Part shown: positions 24,254 through 31,480 of the stretch, in pieces
Layout: each line of letters begins with the position of its first letter
Numbering within the stretch: the stretch's first letter is position 1
Position numbers and translations under genes: made by a program
From: Streptomyces mesophilus
GTDB taxonomy: Bacteria; Actinomycetota; Actinomycetes; Streptomycetales; Streptomycetaceae
Reading direction: 5' to 3'
Length of the DNA stretch: 47,693 bases
Assembly (NCBI RefSeq): GCF_011044995.1
Contig: NZ_JAAKZW010000031.1
Location: 1-47,693, forward strand
The notes under the pieces: model-generated
Told to the model about the DNA's origin: nothing
What the model saw: the letters and a program-made list of their open reading frames with translations, nothing else
Databases searched by the model: none

Positions 24254-24273
24254 GTTAGTGGCCAATCACTATC
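24254..24273. promoter_or_regulatory. Probable operator upstream of the tetR gene
   Basis: GTTAGTGGCCAATCACTATC on the plus strand: half-sites TTAGTG and CACTAT around a six-base spacer. Related to the palindrome before the MFS gene. Confidence 0.55.
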
Positions 24274-24293
24274 TACGTCAAGAGGTACGAGAA

Positions 24294-24319
24294 AGGGCGC
24301 CCCCGGCGTGGGGCGCCCT
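24294..24319 (-). terminator. Terminator after hadB
   Basis: AGGGCGCCCC and GGGGCGCCCT (24294-24303, 24310-24319) form a perfect 10-bp stem with a six-base loop, about 40 bases after the hadB stop. No T-run follows. Confidence 0.75.
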
Positions 24320-24356
24320 CTACGTTCTCTCAGCCCAGACCGCCCTCGCGACCGTC

Positions 24357-24785
24357 TCAGACCAGCTGGACGACAGCCCGCGACATCCCGAGCACCTTCT
24401 GCCCGGCGCTCATCGCGAGCAGATCCACCCGCACCCGGTTGTCGTCGAGCTTGGCCGCGACCTTGGCACTGACCTCGATCTCGGCGCCCTTGCCGTCGTT
24501 CGGCACGACGACCGGCTTGGTGAAGCGCACGCCGTACTCGACGACCGCGGCCGGGTCCCCGGTCCAGTCGGTGACGACGCGGATCGCCTCGGCCATGGTG
24601 AACATGCCGTGCGCGATCACGTCCGGAAGCCCGACCTCGACCGCGAACTTCTCGTTCCAGTGGATCGGGTTGAAGTCACCGGAGGCGCCCGCGTACTGCA
24701 CGAGCGTGGCGCGTGTCACGGGGAAGGTCTGGGCCGGCAGTTCGGTGCCGACCTCGACATCTGCGTACGAAATCTTCGCGCTCAT
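24357..24785 (-). CDS. MaoC-like (R)-hydroxyacyl dehydratase, HadB-type subunit
   Basis: 142 residues from ATG 24785. It is a hot-dog fold with the catalytic hydratase-2 motif, here YAGASGDFNPIHWNEKFA (Asp and His about 36-41), followed by VIAHGMFTMAEA. It starts two bases after the end of the HadA-like gene and is translationally coupled to it. By analogy with mycobacterial HadA-HadB, this subunit carries the active site of a heterodimeric (3R)-hydroxyacyl-ACP or -CoA dehydratase. Confidence 0.88.
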   Translation of the reverse strand: MSAKISYADVEVGTELPAQTFPVTRATLVQYAGASGDFNPIHWNEKFAVEVGLPDVIAHGMFTMAEAIRVVTDWTGDPAAVVEYGVRFTKPVVVPNDGKGAEIEVSAKVAAKLDDNRVRVDLLAMSAGQKVLGMSRAVVQLV

Positions 24786-24787
24786 CG

Positions 24788-25240
24788 TCACTCTCCGTCC
24801 GCAGCGCGCGCGACGAGCTTGGTCCACGCGGTCACGACATGCTCGCCGGCCTCGTCGTGGACCTCGCCGCGGATGTCCAGGATGTCGTTGCCCGCCATGG
24901 ACTTGATCGCCTCGATGGTCGAGGTGACGGTGAGGCGGTCGCCCGCGCGCACGGGGCGCGTGTAGGCGAACTTCTGGTCGCCGTGCACGACGCGGCTGTA
25001 GTCCAGGCCGAGCTGCGGGTCCTCGATGACCTGGCCCGCCGCCTTGAACGTGATGGCGAACACGAAGGTCGGCGGCGCGATCACATCGCTGTGGCCGTAC
25101 GCCTTGGCGGCCTCGGTATCGCGGTAGACGGGGTTGGCGTCGCCCACCGCCTCGGCGAACTCGCGGATCTTCTCCCGGCCGACCTCATAGGGGTCGGTGG
25201 GCGGGTAGGTCCGCCCGACGAAGGACTGGTCGAGCGCCAT
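24788..25240 (-). CDS. MaoC N-terminal-like dehydratase, HadA-type subunit
   Basis: 150 residues with a double-hot-dog partner fold. It begins MALDQSFVGRTYPPTDPYEV and contains REFAEAVGDANPVYRDTEAA and VIAPPTFVFAITFKA, where the catalytic His of the HadB motif is replaced by Tyr. It should therefore be the non-catalytic, substrate-binding half (UPF0336 family). A strong AGGAGG precedes the ATG. It lies between rpmG and hadB, the actinobacterial rpmG-hadA-hadB order. Confidence 0.9.
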   Translation of the reverse strand: MALDQSFVGRTYPPTDPYEVGREKIREFAEAVGDANPVYRDTEAAKAYGHSDVIAPPTFVFAITFKAAGQVIEDPQLGLDYSRVVHGDQKFAYTRPVRAGDRLTVTSTIEAIKSMAGNDILDIRGEVHDEAGEHVVTAWTKLVARAADGE

Positions 25241-25302
25241 GGGCTCGGCACCTCCTGCAACAGATGGGGACGTACTGCTGGGTACTGCAGGTGAAAACGA
25301 CG

Positions 25303-25336
25303 CGAGGCCGCCCCCAAATGAATGGGGACGGCCTCG
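25303..25336 (-). terminator. rpmG terminator
   Basis: CGAGGCCGTCCCC (25324-25336 on the minus strand) pairs with GGGGCGGCCTCG (25303-25314, one G-U), with an AT-rich loop, 14 bases after the rpmG stop. It separates rpmG from the hadA gene. Confidence 0.8.
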
Positions 25337-25349
25337 TGTACGAGCCTTG

Positions 25350-25514
25350 TTATCGCGTCTCGCGGTGCGCGGTGTGCGCGTTGCAACGCGGGCAGTGCTT
25401 CTTCATCTCAAGACGGTCCGGGTTGTTACGCCGGTTCTTCTTGGTGATGTAGTTCCGCTCCTTGCACTCCACGCAGGCCAGCGTGATCTTCGGGCGGACA
25501 TCGGTGGCAGCCAC
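25350..25514 (-). CDS. rpmG: 50S ribosomal protein L33, zinc-binding form
   Basis: 54 residues from GTG 25514, with AAGGAG seven bases upstream. Both zinc pairs are intact (C14, C17 and C41, C44), so this is the C+ form; streptomycetes often also carry a cysteine-free copy induced when zinc is scarce. It follows tRNA-Met and tRNA-Thr on the same strand. Confidence 0.97.
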   Translation of the reverse strand: MAATDVRPKITLACVECKERNYITKKNRRNNPDRLEMKKHCPRCNAHTAHRETR

Positions 25515-25599
25515 GTGAGTGCTCCTTGATGAACGGATGGTATTAACGCATAGAAGAGTAGCCGACCGGAGGACCGACCCCACAATCGGCTACTGTCAG

Positions 25600-25672
25600 T
25601 AGCGGTGACCGGACTTGAACCGGTGACACAGCGATTATGAGCCGCTTGCTCTACCGACTGAGCTACACCGCT
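25600..25672 (-). tRNA. tRNA-Met (CAT)
   Basis: 73 bases. Acceptor AGCGGTG/CACCGCT is perfectly paired, D-arm GCTCAGTCGGTAGAGC, anticodon loop CTCATAA (CAT), T-arm ACCGG-TTCAAGT-CCGGT. The first acceptor pair is A-T, which is unlike the mismatched first pair of initiators; I call it elongator Met with moderate certainty. No encoded CCA. Confidence 0.93.
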
Positions 25673-25704
25673 GTGATGCAGGCCACGAGATGTGGTTGCA
25701 CCAG

Positions 25705-25777
25705 AGCCCCAATGCGGAATCGAACCGCAGACCTTCTCCTTACCATGGAGACGCTCTACCGACTGAGCTATTGGGGC
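25705..25777 (-). tRNA. tRNA-Thr (GGT)
   Basis: 73 bases. Acceptor GCCCCAA/TTGGGGC, D-arm GCTCAGTCGGTAGAGC, anticodon stem TCTCC/GGAGA with loop ATGGTAA (GGT), T-arm TGCGG-TTCGATT-CCGCA. It is 32 bases upstream of tRNA-Met. Confidence 0.96.
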
Positions 25778-25788
25778 GAGCGATGAAG

Positions 25789-25818
25789 ACATTACACGGT
25801 TGGTTGCCGATCGCCCAA
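25789..25818 (-). promoter_or_regulatory. Probable promoter of tRNA-Thr/tRNA-Met/rpmG
   Basis: TTGGGC (25813-25818) and TAATGT (25789-25794) lie 18 bases apart on the minus strand, with the tRNA-Thr 5' end 12 bases downstream. Confidence 0.6.
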
Positions 25819-26020
25819 ATCCTTATGTCCTGCCTGGGCTGAGGCCCTCCCCGAGTGCCTCACGCGCCCCCTGCACCACACCGGTACGACTATTTCGCTC
25901 CTCCTCGAAGCGGGCCGTACGGCGCCCTAGGCTCGGAACACGCTGCGTGATCTTGATCGTCACGCTCTCCTGTTCCCCGCACTGTTCCCCCGCCCTCTCT
26001 TCCCCCGCCTCTGGAGCGCG

Positions 26021-27271
26021 ATGCCCGACAGCCAGCCGCAGCCGCCGCACCGCGACGGCGCAGCCGAGGAGACCGCCTCGCTTCTGCTGTGCGGGGCGCG
26101 GCTCACCGACGGTCGCACGGTGGACGTACGCCTCGGGCGCGGGCGGATCGAAGCGGTCGGTACGGCGGGGTCGCTGGCCGCGCACTCCTCGCGCGTGGAT
26201 CTGAGCGGCTATCTGCTGCTTCCGGCGCCGGCCGAGCCACACGCGCACAGCGACACCGCACTCGCCGCGGACGGTGACGGGCCGGTCTCGTACGACGTGA
26301 CGGATGTTCAGCGGCGCACCACCGAGGCCGCGTTGCTGCAGCTCGGGCACGGTGCGACGGCGCTGCGCTCGCATGTGCGGATCGGTGATGTGCAGGGGCT
26401 CGGGCCGATGGAGGCGGTGCTTCAGGCGCGGCGTTCGCTGCGCGGGCTCGCCGAGTTGTCGGCGGTGGCGGTGCCGCGGCTGCTGACCGGGGTCGCCGGT
26501 GCGGACGGTCTGGCGATGCTGCGCGACGCCGTGAAGATGGGCGCCTCCGTGGTGGGCGGCTGCCCGGACCTCGACCCCGACCCCACCGGTTACGTGGAGG
26601 CGGTCCTCGAAGTGGCCGCCGAGCACGGCTGTCCCGTCGATCTGCACACCGACGGTCTCGACCCGGCCCGGCTCTCGCGCCTGGCGGCGATGGCGGGCGG
26701 GCTGCGGCCCGGCGTGACCATCGGCCCGCTCGGCGGGCTCGGGCGGGTGCCGCGCGAGGTGGCCGTGCGGTCCGCGGAGGCGCTGGCGGCGGCGGGCGTG
26801 CGGGTCAGCTGCCTGCCGCAGGGCGACTGCGGCGGACTCGGACGGCGCGGAAATACGACGGCTCCGGTACGGCTGCTGCGCACCGCGGGCGTACGGGTGG
26901 CGGCGGGCAGCGGGGCGCTCAGGGATCCCGCGAACCCGGTCGGCCGCGGGGACCCGCTGGAGGCCGCGTATCTGCTGGCCTCGCAGCACGGGCTCGACCC
27001 GGCCCTGGCCTACGACGCGGTCTGCGGTGAGGCACGGGCGGCGATGGCGCTGCCCGAGGTACGGGTCGAGGCGGGCTTTCCGGCCGAGCTCCTCGCGGTC
27101 CGCGGCGAGGGCCTCGCGGGCGCGCTGTCCCTCGCGTACAGCAGGATCGTGGTGCACCGCGGGCGGGTGGTGGCGCGCACCAGTGCCGTACGGGAGTACT
27201 GCGATTCGGCGGCGGCCGTCGCGCTGGATCTGCCGCGGCAGGGGCGGGCCAAGGGCAAGGAGCCTTCCTGA
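26021..27271 (+). CDS. Cytosine-deaminase-like amidohydrolase, probably inactive
   Basis: 416 residues related to the cytosine deaminase branch of the amidohydrolase superfamily. It has the small N-terminal beta domain, LLLPAPAEPHAHSDTA with the HxH pair, then DLHTDG, LRPGVTIGPLGGLG and VAAGSGALRDPANPVGRGDP. In active family members the latter three carry DE after the His, a metal/catalytic His, and SDN with the catalytic Asp. Here those positions read DG, P and SGA, so the Glu, His and Asp are gone while the scaffold remains. I infer a pseudoenzyme or a changed reaction. It is a single gene, facing away from the tRNA/rpmG cluster. Confidence 0.8.
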   Translation: MPDSQPQPPHRDGAAEETASLLLCGARLTDGRTVDVRLGRGRIEAVGTAGSLAAHSSRVDLSGYLLLPAPAEPHAHSDTALAADGDGPVSYDVTDVQRRTTEAALLQLGHGATALRSHVRIGDVQGLGPMEAVLQARRSLRGLAELSAVAVPRLLTGVAGADGLAMLRDAVKMGASVVGGCPDLDPDPTGYVEAVLEVAAEHGCPVDLHTDGLDPARLSRLAAMAGGLRPGVTIGPLGGLGRVPREVAVRSAEALAAAGVRVSCLPQGDCGGLGRRGNTTAPVRLLRTAGVRVAAGSGALRDPANPVGRGDPLEAAYLLASQHGLDPALAYDAVCGEARAAMALPEVRVEAGFPAELLAVRGEGLAGALSLAYSRIVVHRGRVVARTSAVREYCDSAAAVALDLPRQGRAKGKEPS

Positions 27272-27381
27272 CGTCCCTTGCGGGAGTGGGGAGTTGAGGG
27301 CCGGCCGCGATGCGCGGCGGGCTTCCTCTGCGCCTGGCGGGCGTCCGTACGCGAGGGCTTGAGGCGTATCGGGCGGGCGGC

Positions 27382-27449
27382 GGCGACCGTATGCGGAGCG
27401 TTGCGTACGGGCGGAGGCGACCGTAGGCGGAGCGTTGCGTACGGGCGGC
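27382..27449. repeat. 34-bp tandem duplication
   Basis: Two copies (27382-27415, 27416-27449) differing at one main position, in the 284-base gap between the amidohydrolase and the next gene. The rest of the gap holds no supported feature. Confidence 0.85.
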
Positions 27450-27555
27450 ATGGCGGGGAACATTCCGGGGCTCTCGCGGTGAACATTGAGCGGGCGCGCA
27501 CGGCGCCCTTCTCGCCGAGGCGGCGGGTCAGGGCTGCTCGGCGTACGGTCGGAGC

Positions 27556-28215
27556 ATGCGCATTGTCATCGCCGGGGGACACGGTCAGATCGCGCTGCGG
27601 CTCTCCAGGCTGCTGGACGCGCGCGGTGGATACGAGGTCGCGGGGCTCATCCGCAATCCCGCGCAGGGCGACGATCTGCGGGCGGCCGGCGCCGAGCCGG
27701 TGCTGTGCGATCTGGAGTCGGCCTCCGTCGAGGAGGTCGCGGCACACTTGCAGGGCGCCGGCGCGGCGGTCTTCGCCGCGGGCGCGGGCCCGGGCTCGGG
27801 TGCGGGGCGCAAGGACACGGTGGACCGGGCCGCGGCGGTGCTGTTCGCCGAGGCGGCCGAGCGGGCCGGGGTGCGCAGGCACATCGTGGTGTCGTCGATG
27901 GGTGCGGATCCCGCGCACCAGGGCGACGAGATCTTCGACGCGTATCTGCGGGCCAAGGGCGAGGCCGATGCGTACGTGCGCGGCTGCGAGGGTCTGGACT
28001 GGACGATCCTGAAGCCCGGGCGCCTGACCGACGGACCCGGTACGGGTCTGGTGCGGCTCGAGGCGTCGACCGGGCGCGGCGACATCGCGCGGGAGGATGT
28101 GGCGGCGGTGCTCGCGGAGCTGGTCGACTCCTCGGCGACGGCCGGGCTGACGCTGGAGCTGATCGACGGGACGACGCCGGTGGCCGTGGCGGTGAAGGAC
28201 GTGGCGGGCAACTAG
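27556..28215 (+). CDS. NAD(P)-binding protein, atypical SDR
   Basis: 219 residues with the N-terminal Rossmann motif RIVIAGGHGQIALRLSRLL, AGLIRNPAQ after strand 2, HIVVSSMGAD, and LDWTILKPGRLTDGPGTG, all typical of the YhfK/YwnB-like NAD(P)H-binding family. The usual catalytic YxxxK is replaced by a YLRAKGEAD segment. The substrate is unknown. It is second in the plus-strand group after the amidohydrolase, but the 284-base gap argues for its own promoter. Confidence 0.85.
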   Translation: MRIVIAGGHGQIALRLSRLLDARGGYEVAGLIRNPAQGDDLRAAGAEPVLCDLESASVEEVAAHLQGAGAAVFAAGAGPGSGAGRKDTVDRAAAVLFAEAAERAGVRRHIVVSSMGADPAHQGDEIFDAYLRAKGEADAYVRGCEGLDWTILKPGRLTDGPGTGLVRLEASTGRGDIAREDVAAVLAELVDSSATAGLTLELIDGTTPVAVAVKDVAGN

Positions 28216-28281
28216 GGCCTGGGCCTGCCCCCTTTCCGTACGGAGCCTGGTGGGCGGCTTTGGGTCGTTCGGCCGCGTGGC

Positions 28282-28551
28282 TCACTGTCTTCGTGAGTGG
28301 CCCGCACCGGCGGTGAATTGACGGAGCGCCAGGAGACCGCCGATGCCGGGCAGGACGGCGGTGGCCTTGGTGGTCGCGCCGGCTCCTTCGATACGCCAGG
28401 TCGCGGCGATGACGACGAGGTAGGCGCAGCCGTGGGCCGGACCCATGAGGGAGGAGACCGGCTTCAGGTGGACGGTGGCGAGGTTGGCCAACAGGAGGAT
28501 CAGGGAGACCAGTTCCGCGTTCGCGGCGAGGCGCAGGGGGCGGAGGTTCAC
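28282..28551 (-). CDS. Small membrane protein, DUF3817 family
   Basis: 89 residues from GTG 28551, two bases after the preceding gene, so probably coupled. Three hydrophobic segments: AELVSLILLLANLATVH, MGPAHGCAYLVVIAATW and ATAVLPGIGGLLALRQF. The GPAHGCAYL motif is characteristic of DUF3817. Function unknown. Last gene of a four-gene minus-strand group headed by the DJ-1/PfpI-like gene. Confidence 0.8.
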   Translation of the reverse strand: MNLRPLRLAANAELVSLILLLANLATVHLKPVSSLMGPAHGCAYLVVIAATWRIEGAGATTKATAVLPGIGGLLALRQFTAGAGHSRRQ

Positions 28552-28553
28552 GG

Positions 28554-29009
28554 TCAGGCACCCGTCGTGGAGCCGGGGCGGATGATCATCAGGACCGTGA
28601 CGGTGGCCCAGAGCAGGTTGAAGATTCCGGTGAGCATCGACAGGCGGGCGGCCGCCCTCGTACCCGTACTCCCCGGCGCGGCGAGCGCCTGCTCCTGAGC
28701 CGGCAGAAGCAGCAGGGCAAGCACCGCGGCGGCGCCTGCGGTCAGCACGATCGAGGCGATCAGCCAGGCGTCGCCCAGGACCCCGAGGCTGCTCGCGGTG
28801 GCGAAGCCGAAGACCGGCACGGCGAGGCCGACGGCGGCGTACACGCGGCAGATGCGGTGGAGTGTGCGCAAGGTGGTGCGGCTGTCCTGGTCGTCCGGTG
28901 CGCTCTGCGCGCGGCGCAGGGCCGGCGGGAACATGCTGGCGGCGACGGTGACCGGGCCCACGGCCACGATGGCGGCCAGGACGTGAAGGGCGAGGAAGAA
29001 CTTGGTCAT
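28554..29009 (-). CDS. Integral membrane protein, DUF2269-like
   Basis: 151 residues from ATG 29009, whose first bases overlap the stop of the previous gene (ATGA). Four transmembrane helices: FFLALHVLAAIVAVGPVTVA, VYAAVGLAVPVFGFATA, WLIASIVLTAGAAAVLALLL and the C-terminal LTGIFNLLWATVTVLMI. The LHVLAAIVAVGP opening resembles DUF2269/CopD-like membrane proteins. Function unknown; perhaps a partner of the DUF3817 protein. Confidence 0.75.
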   Translation of the reverse strand: MTKFFLALHVLAAIVAVGPVTVAASMFPPALRRAQSAPDDQDSRTTLRTLHRICRVYAAVGLAVPVFGFATASSLGVLGDAWLIASIVLTAGAAAVLALLLLPAQEQALAAPGSTGTRAAARLSMLTGIFNLLWATVTVLMIIRPGSTTGA

Positions 29010-29410
29010 GGTCGGCGGCCCGCATCGGTCTGCGGGGTGCGGCGCACGCCGGTGACCTTGGAGGCCGGGAGGCGGCCGGCGCGGGAGGTGCCGGTCAGGG
29101 TGTCGCCGTCGAGCGTGACGGCGAACTCCAGGTTCAGGCGCAGGGGCTTGGTGATGGCCTGCTTCCAGGTGAGCCGGTCGCCGTCCAGGACCAGCCCGGT
29201 GAGCGGGACCTCCTCGCCGGTACCGCGGGCTGTTCCGGTGAGGGCGCCGTCTCCGCGTACGAACTCGGCCTCGGCTTTGATCCGGCCGACGGGGGTGGCG
29301 ATGGTGAGGTCCCAAGTGCCCTCGGGGTGGGGGTGGTTGGGGCTGCTGGGACTGTTGGGGTGGTTGGTGGCTTCGGGGTGGCTGCGGTTGGCGGGGTCTT
29401 CGGCCGGCAT
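29006..29410 (-). CDS. Hypothetical protein, small beta-rich
   Basis: 134 residues. After a 30-residue Pro/Asn/His-rich tail the body reads as short beta strands (TWDLTIATPVGRIKAEAEFV, GALTGTARGTGEEVPLTGLV, LEFAVTLDGDTLTGTSRAG). This two-fold strand pattern suggests a lipocalin-like barrel, as in small ligand-binding proteins. It has no signal peptide. It overlaps the DUF2269-like gene by four bases and follows the DJ-1/PfpI-like gene by 42 bases. Confidence 0.65.
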   Translation of the reverse strand: MPAEDPANRSHPEATNHPNSPSSPNHPHPEGTWDLTIATPVGRIKAEAEFVRGDGALTGTARGTGEEVPLTGLVLDGDRLTWKQAITKPLRLNLEFAVTLDGDTLTGTSRAGRLPASKVTGVRRTPQTDAGRRP

Positions 29411-29452
29411 GCGTGGTTCCTTCGGTGAGGCGGGGGCAGTGCTGGGGTGCGG

Positions 29453-30202
29453 TCAGAAGGCGGCCGGTTCCGGGCCGGTGTTGCGCCAGACGGTGCCGCG
29501 CCGCTCGTACGCGAAGAGCGCCTCGACGGCATGGGCGATACGGGGGCCCAGCTCGCGCTCGAGGAGGTAGAGGGCCAGGTCGAGCCCCGAGGTGACGCCG
29601 GCGCCGGTGACCAGGTCGCCGTCGTCGACGATGCGAGCGTCGACCGCGTGGGTGCCGGTGGCGTCCAGGAGGTCGAGGCCCAGGTGGTGGGTGGTGGCGT
29701 GGCGTCCCTCGATGAGGCCGGCCATGGCGAGCAGGGCGGAGCCTCCGCAGACGGTGGTGACGGTGATCTCGGGGTTCTCCATCGCCGCCTTCAGGAGGGC
29801 GGGGAGGTCGGTGGTGAGGGTGCGTCCGAGGAGTACGGGGATGGGTTCGGGCTCCATAGGGCCGAGGGCGTCGATGGAATCGAGGTCGGCGTCGGCGTCC
29901 AGTTGAGGGCCTGCGTCGAGTTGAGGGTCTGCGTCGAGTGCGCCGATCCGGCCCGAGGCGCCGGGGAGCAGGATCAGCCCAGAACGCGTCGGATCCAGGG
30001 CGGCCGTGGTTCTGAGCGCCAGCCCGCCGGTCCCGCTGACGACCTCGCGCGGGCCTTCGGCGGAGACCAGCTCGACGGTCAGCTGTCCGCGGGCGGCGAC
30101 CCCGCCCGCGGACAGGACCTCGAAGGGAGCGATGGCGTCGAGCGGATCGAAACCGTCGAACAGGACGATCTGGGCGTGCAGGGGCATGACTGTCCGGGGC
30201 AT
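29453..30202 (-). CDS. DJ-1/PfpI-family (class I glutamine amidotransferase-like) protein
   Basis: 249 residues. It starts HAQIVLFDGFDPLDAIAPFEVL, the DJ-1/PfpI N-terminus, and has the nucleophile elbow TTVCGGSALLAMAGLIEGRH with the reactive Cys. TTHHLGLDLL follows with the usual His, and GDLVTGAGVTSGLDLALYLL near the end. An insertion with Asp/Leu repeats (LDADPQLDAGPQLDADADLD, near residues 87-107) is unusual. Isonitrile hydratases are among the closest families, but the substrate is not known. It faces a GlxA-type regulator with the same N-terminal fold. Confidence 0.85.
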   Translation of the reverse strand: MPRTVMPLHAQIVLFDGFDPLDAIAPFEVLSAGGVAARGQLTVELVSAEGPREVVSGTGGLALRTTAALDPTRSGLILLPGASGRIGALDADPQLDAGPQLDADADLDSIDALGPMEPEPIPVLLGRTLTTDLPALLKAAMENPEITVTTVCGGSALLAMAGLIEGRHATTHHLGLDLLDATGTHAVDARIVDDGDLVTGAGVTSGLDLALYLLERELGPRIAHAVEALFAYERRGTVWRNTGPEPAAF

Positions 30203-30220
30203 GAGCGTCCTGGGTCCTCA

Positions 30221-30250
30221 CGGGTGCGGGCGGGTGCGGGCGGGTGCGAT
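30221..30250. repeat. 10-bp tandem repeat upstream of the DJ-1-like gene
   Basis: Three units of CGGGTGCGGG-type sequence between the divergent 29453 and 30468 genes. The rest of the 265-base gap shows no gene; it should hold both promoters. Confidence 0.7.
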
Positions 30251-30467
30251 GCGCGGGAGTCGGGGGTTGCCGATCCGGGCACGCACCGAAGCTAATCCGC
30301 GCTCCCCTTCGCCTCCCAGTGGCGTTTGTGACAGGTCTCAACGGAATAGTGCCAACACGATTCCAGGGGAGTCCTCATGTGGCCGCACTCCTCTGAACTG
30401 CAGAGAAGGAAGCGCGTAGCTCTCCGCACCGGCTTGCGAGGATGCGGCGGGACGGTAGATTCCCGCC

Positions 30468-31406
30468 ATGCACACCATCGCCGTGCTCGCGCTCGACCAG
30501 GTGATCCCGTTCGACCTCTCCACGCCGCTCGAGGTCTTCACCCGCACCCGCCTCCCGGACGGCCGGCCCGGCTACCAGGTCCGTGTCTGCGCCGCGACGC
30601 CGGAGACCGACGCCGGGGCCTTCGTGCTGCGCGCTCCCTGGGGGCTCGACACGCTCCAGGAGGCGGACACGATCATCGTGCCGGGCACGTCCACGGCCGG
30701 CGCCCCGATCCCCGCGGACGTACGGGAGGCGCTGTGCGGTGCGGCCGCGGCAGGGACCCGTATCGCATCGATCTGTTCCGGCACCTTCGTCCTTGCCGCC
30801 GCCGGGCTGCTCGACGGGCTGCGCGCCACCACCCACTGGCTCGCCGCCGGCGCCCTGGCCGCCGCGTACCCGGAGATCGATGTCGACCCGGACGTCCTCT
30901 ACGTGGACAACGGGCAGATCCTCACCTCGGCCGGCGCCGCCGCCGGCCTCGACCTGTGTCTGCACCTGATCCGCCGCGACTACGGATCGGCGGTCGCCGC
31001 CGACGCGGCCCGGCTCTCGGTCATGCCGCTCGAACGGGAGGGCGGACAGGCGCAGTTCATCGTCCGGGACCACGCCCCGGCCCCGCAGGGCTCCACGCTC
31101 GAACCCCTGCTGCTGTGGCTCCAGGACAATCTGTCCCGCGAACTCACCCTCGCCGATATCGCCGCACAGGCCGGCGTCAGCACCCGCACCCTGATCCGCC
31201 GGTTCACGGAACAGACCGGCTCGACCCCGCTCCAGTGGCTGCACCGCGCCCGCATCCGCCAGGCGCAGCACCTCCTGGAAACCACCGCCCACCCCGTCGA
31301 ACGCATCGCCACCCGGGTCGGCTTCGGCTCCCCCACGGCTTTCCGTGACCGCTTCAAGCGGACGACCGGGGTGAGTCCGCATGCCTATCGGCGGGCTTTC
31401 AGCTGA
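30468..31406 (+). CDS. GlxA-type AraC-family transcriptional regulator
   Basis: 312 residues. The N-terminal DJ-1/PfpI-like domain (about 3-185) contains LALDQVIPFDLSTPLEVF, the elbow ICSGTFVLAAAGLLDG and TSAGAAAGLDLCLHLI. The C-terminal AraC domain (about 212-310) has two helix-turn-helices: LTLADIAAQAGVSTRTLIRR and VERIATRVGFGSPTAFRDRF. It is probably an activator, and being divergent from the DJ-1/PfpI group suggests it controls that group. The effector is unknown. Confidence 0.92.
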   Translation: MHTIAVLALDQVIPFDLSTPLEVFTRTRLPDGRPGYQVRVCAATPETDAGAFVLRAPWGLDTLQEADTIIVPGTSTAGAPIPADVREALCGAAAAGTRIASICSGTFVLAAAGLLDGLRATTHWLAAGALAAAYPEIDVDPDVLYVDNGQILTSAGAAAGLDLCLHLIRRDYGSAVAADAARLSVMPLEREGGQAQFIVRDHAPAPQGSTLEPLLLWLQDNLSRELTLADIAAQAGVSTRTLIRRFTEQTGSTPLQWLHRARIRQAQHLLETTAHPVERIATRVGFGSPTAFRDRFKRTTGVSPHAYRRAFS

Positions 31407-31430
31407 CTTCGTACGTCCTCCGTACGGTGT

Positions 31431-31480
31431 TACGGGGTCACGCGCTTTTACGGGGTCAGGCGCTTTTACGGGGTCACACG
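31431..31480. repeat. 18-bp tandem repeat at the stop codon of the 31466 gene
   Basis: Units at 31431-31448 and 31449-31466 and a partial third to about 31480. On the minus strand the coding sense reads VTP-stop, KRLTP-stop, KRVTP-stop, so the stop recurs in frame twice after the real one. Confidence 0.88.

Noticed and set aside
28554..30341. 595-codon minus-strand frame
   Set aside because: Only its last 151 codons are coding (membrane protein starting at 29009); the rest is an Arg/Pro-rich shadow of the two genes upstream.
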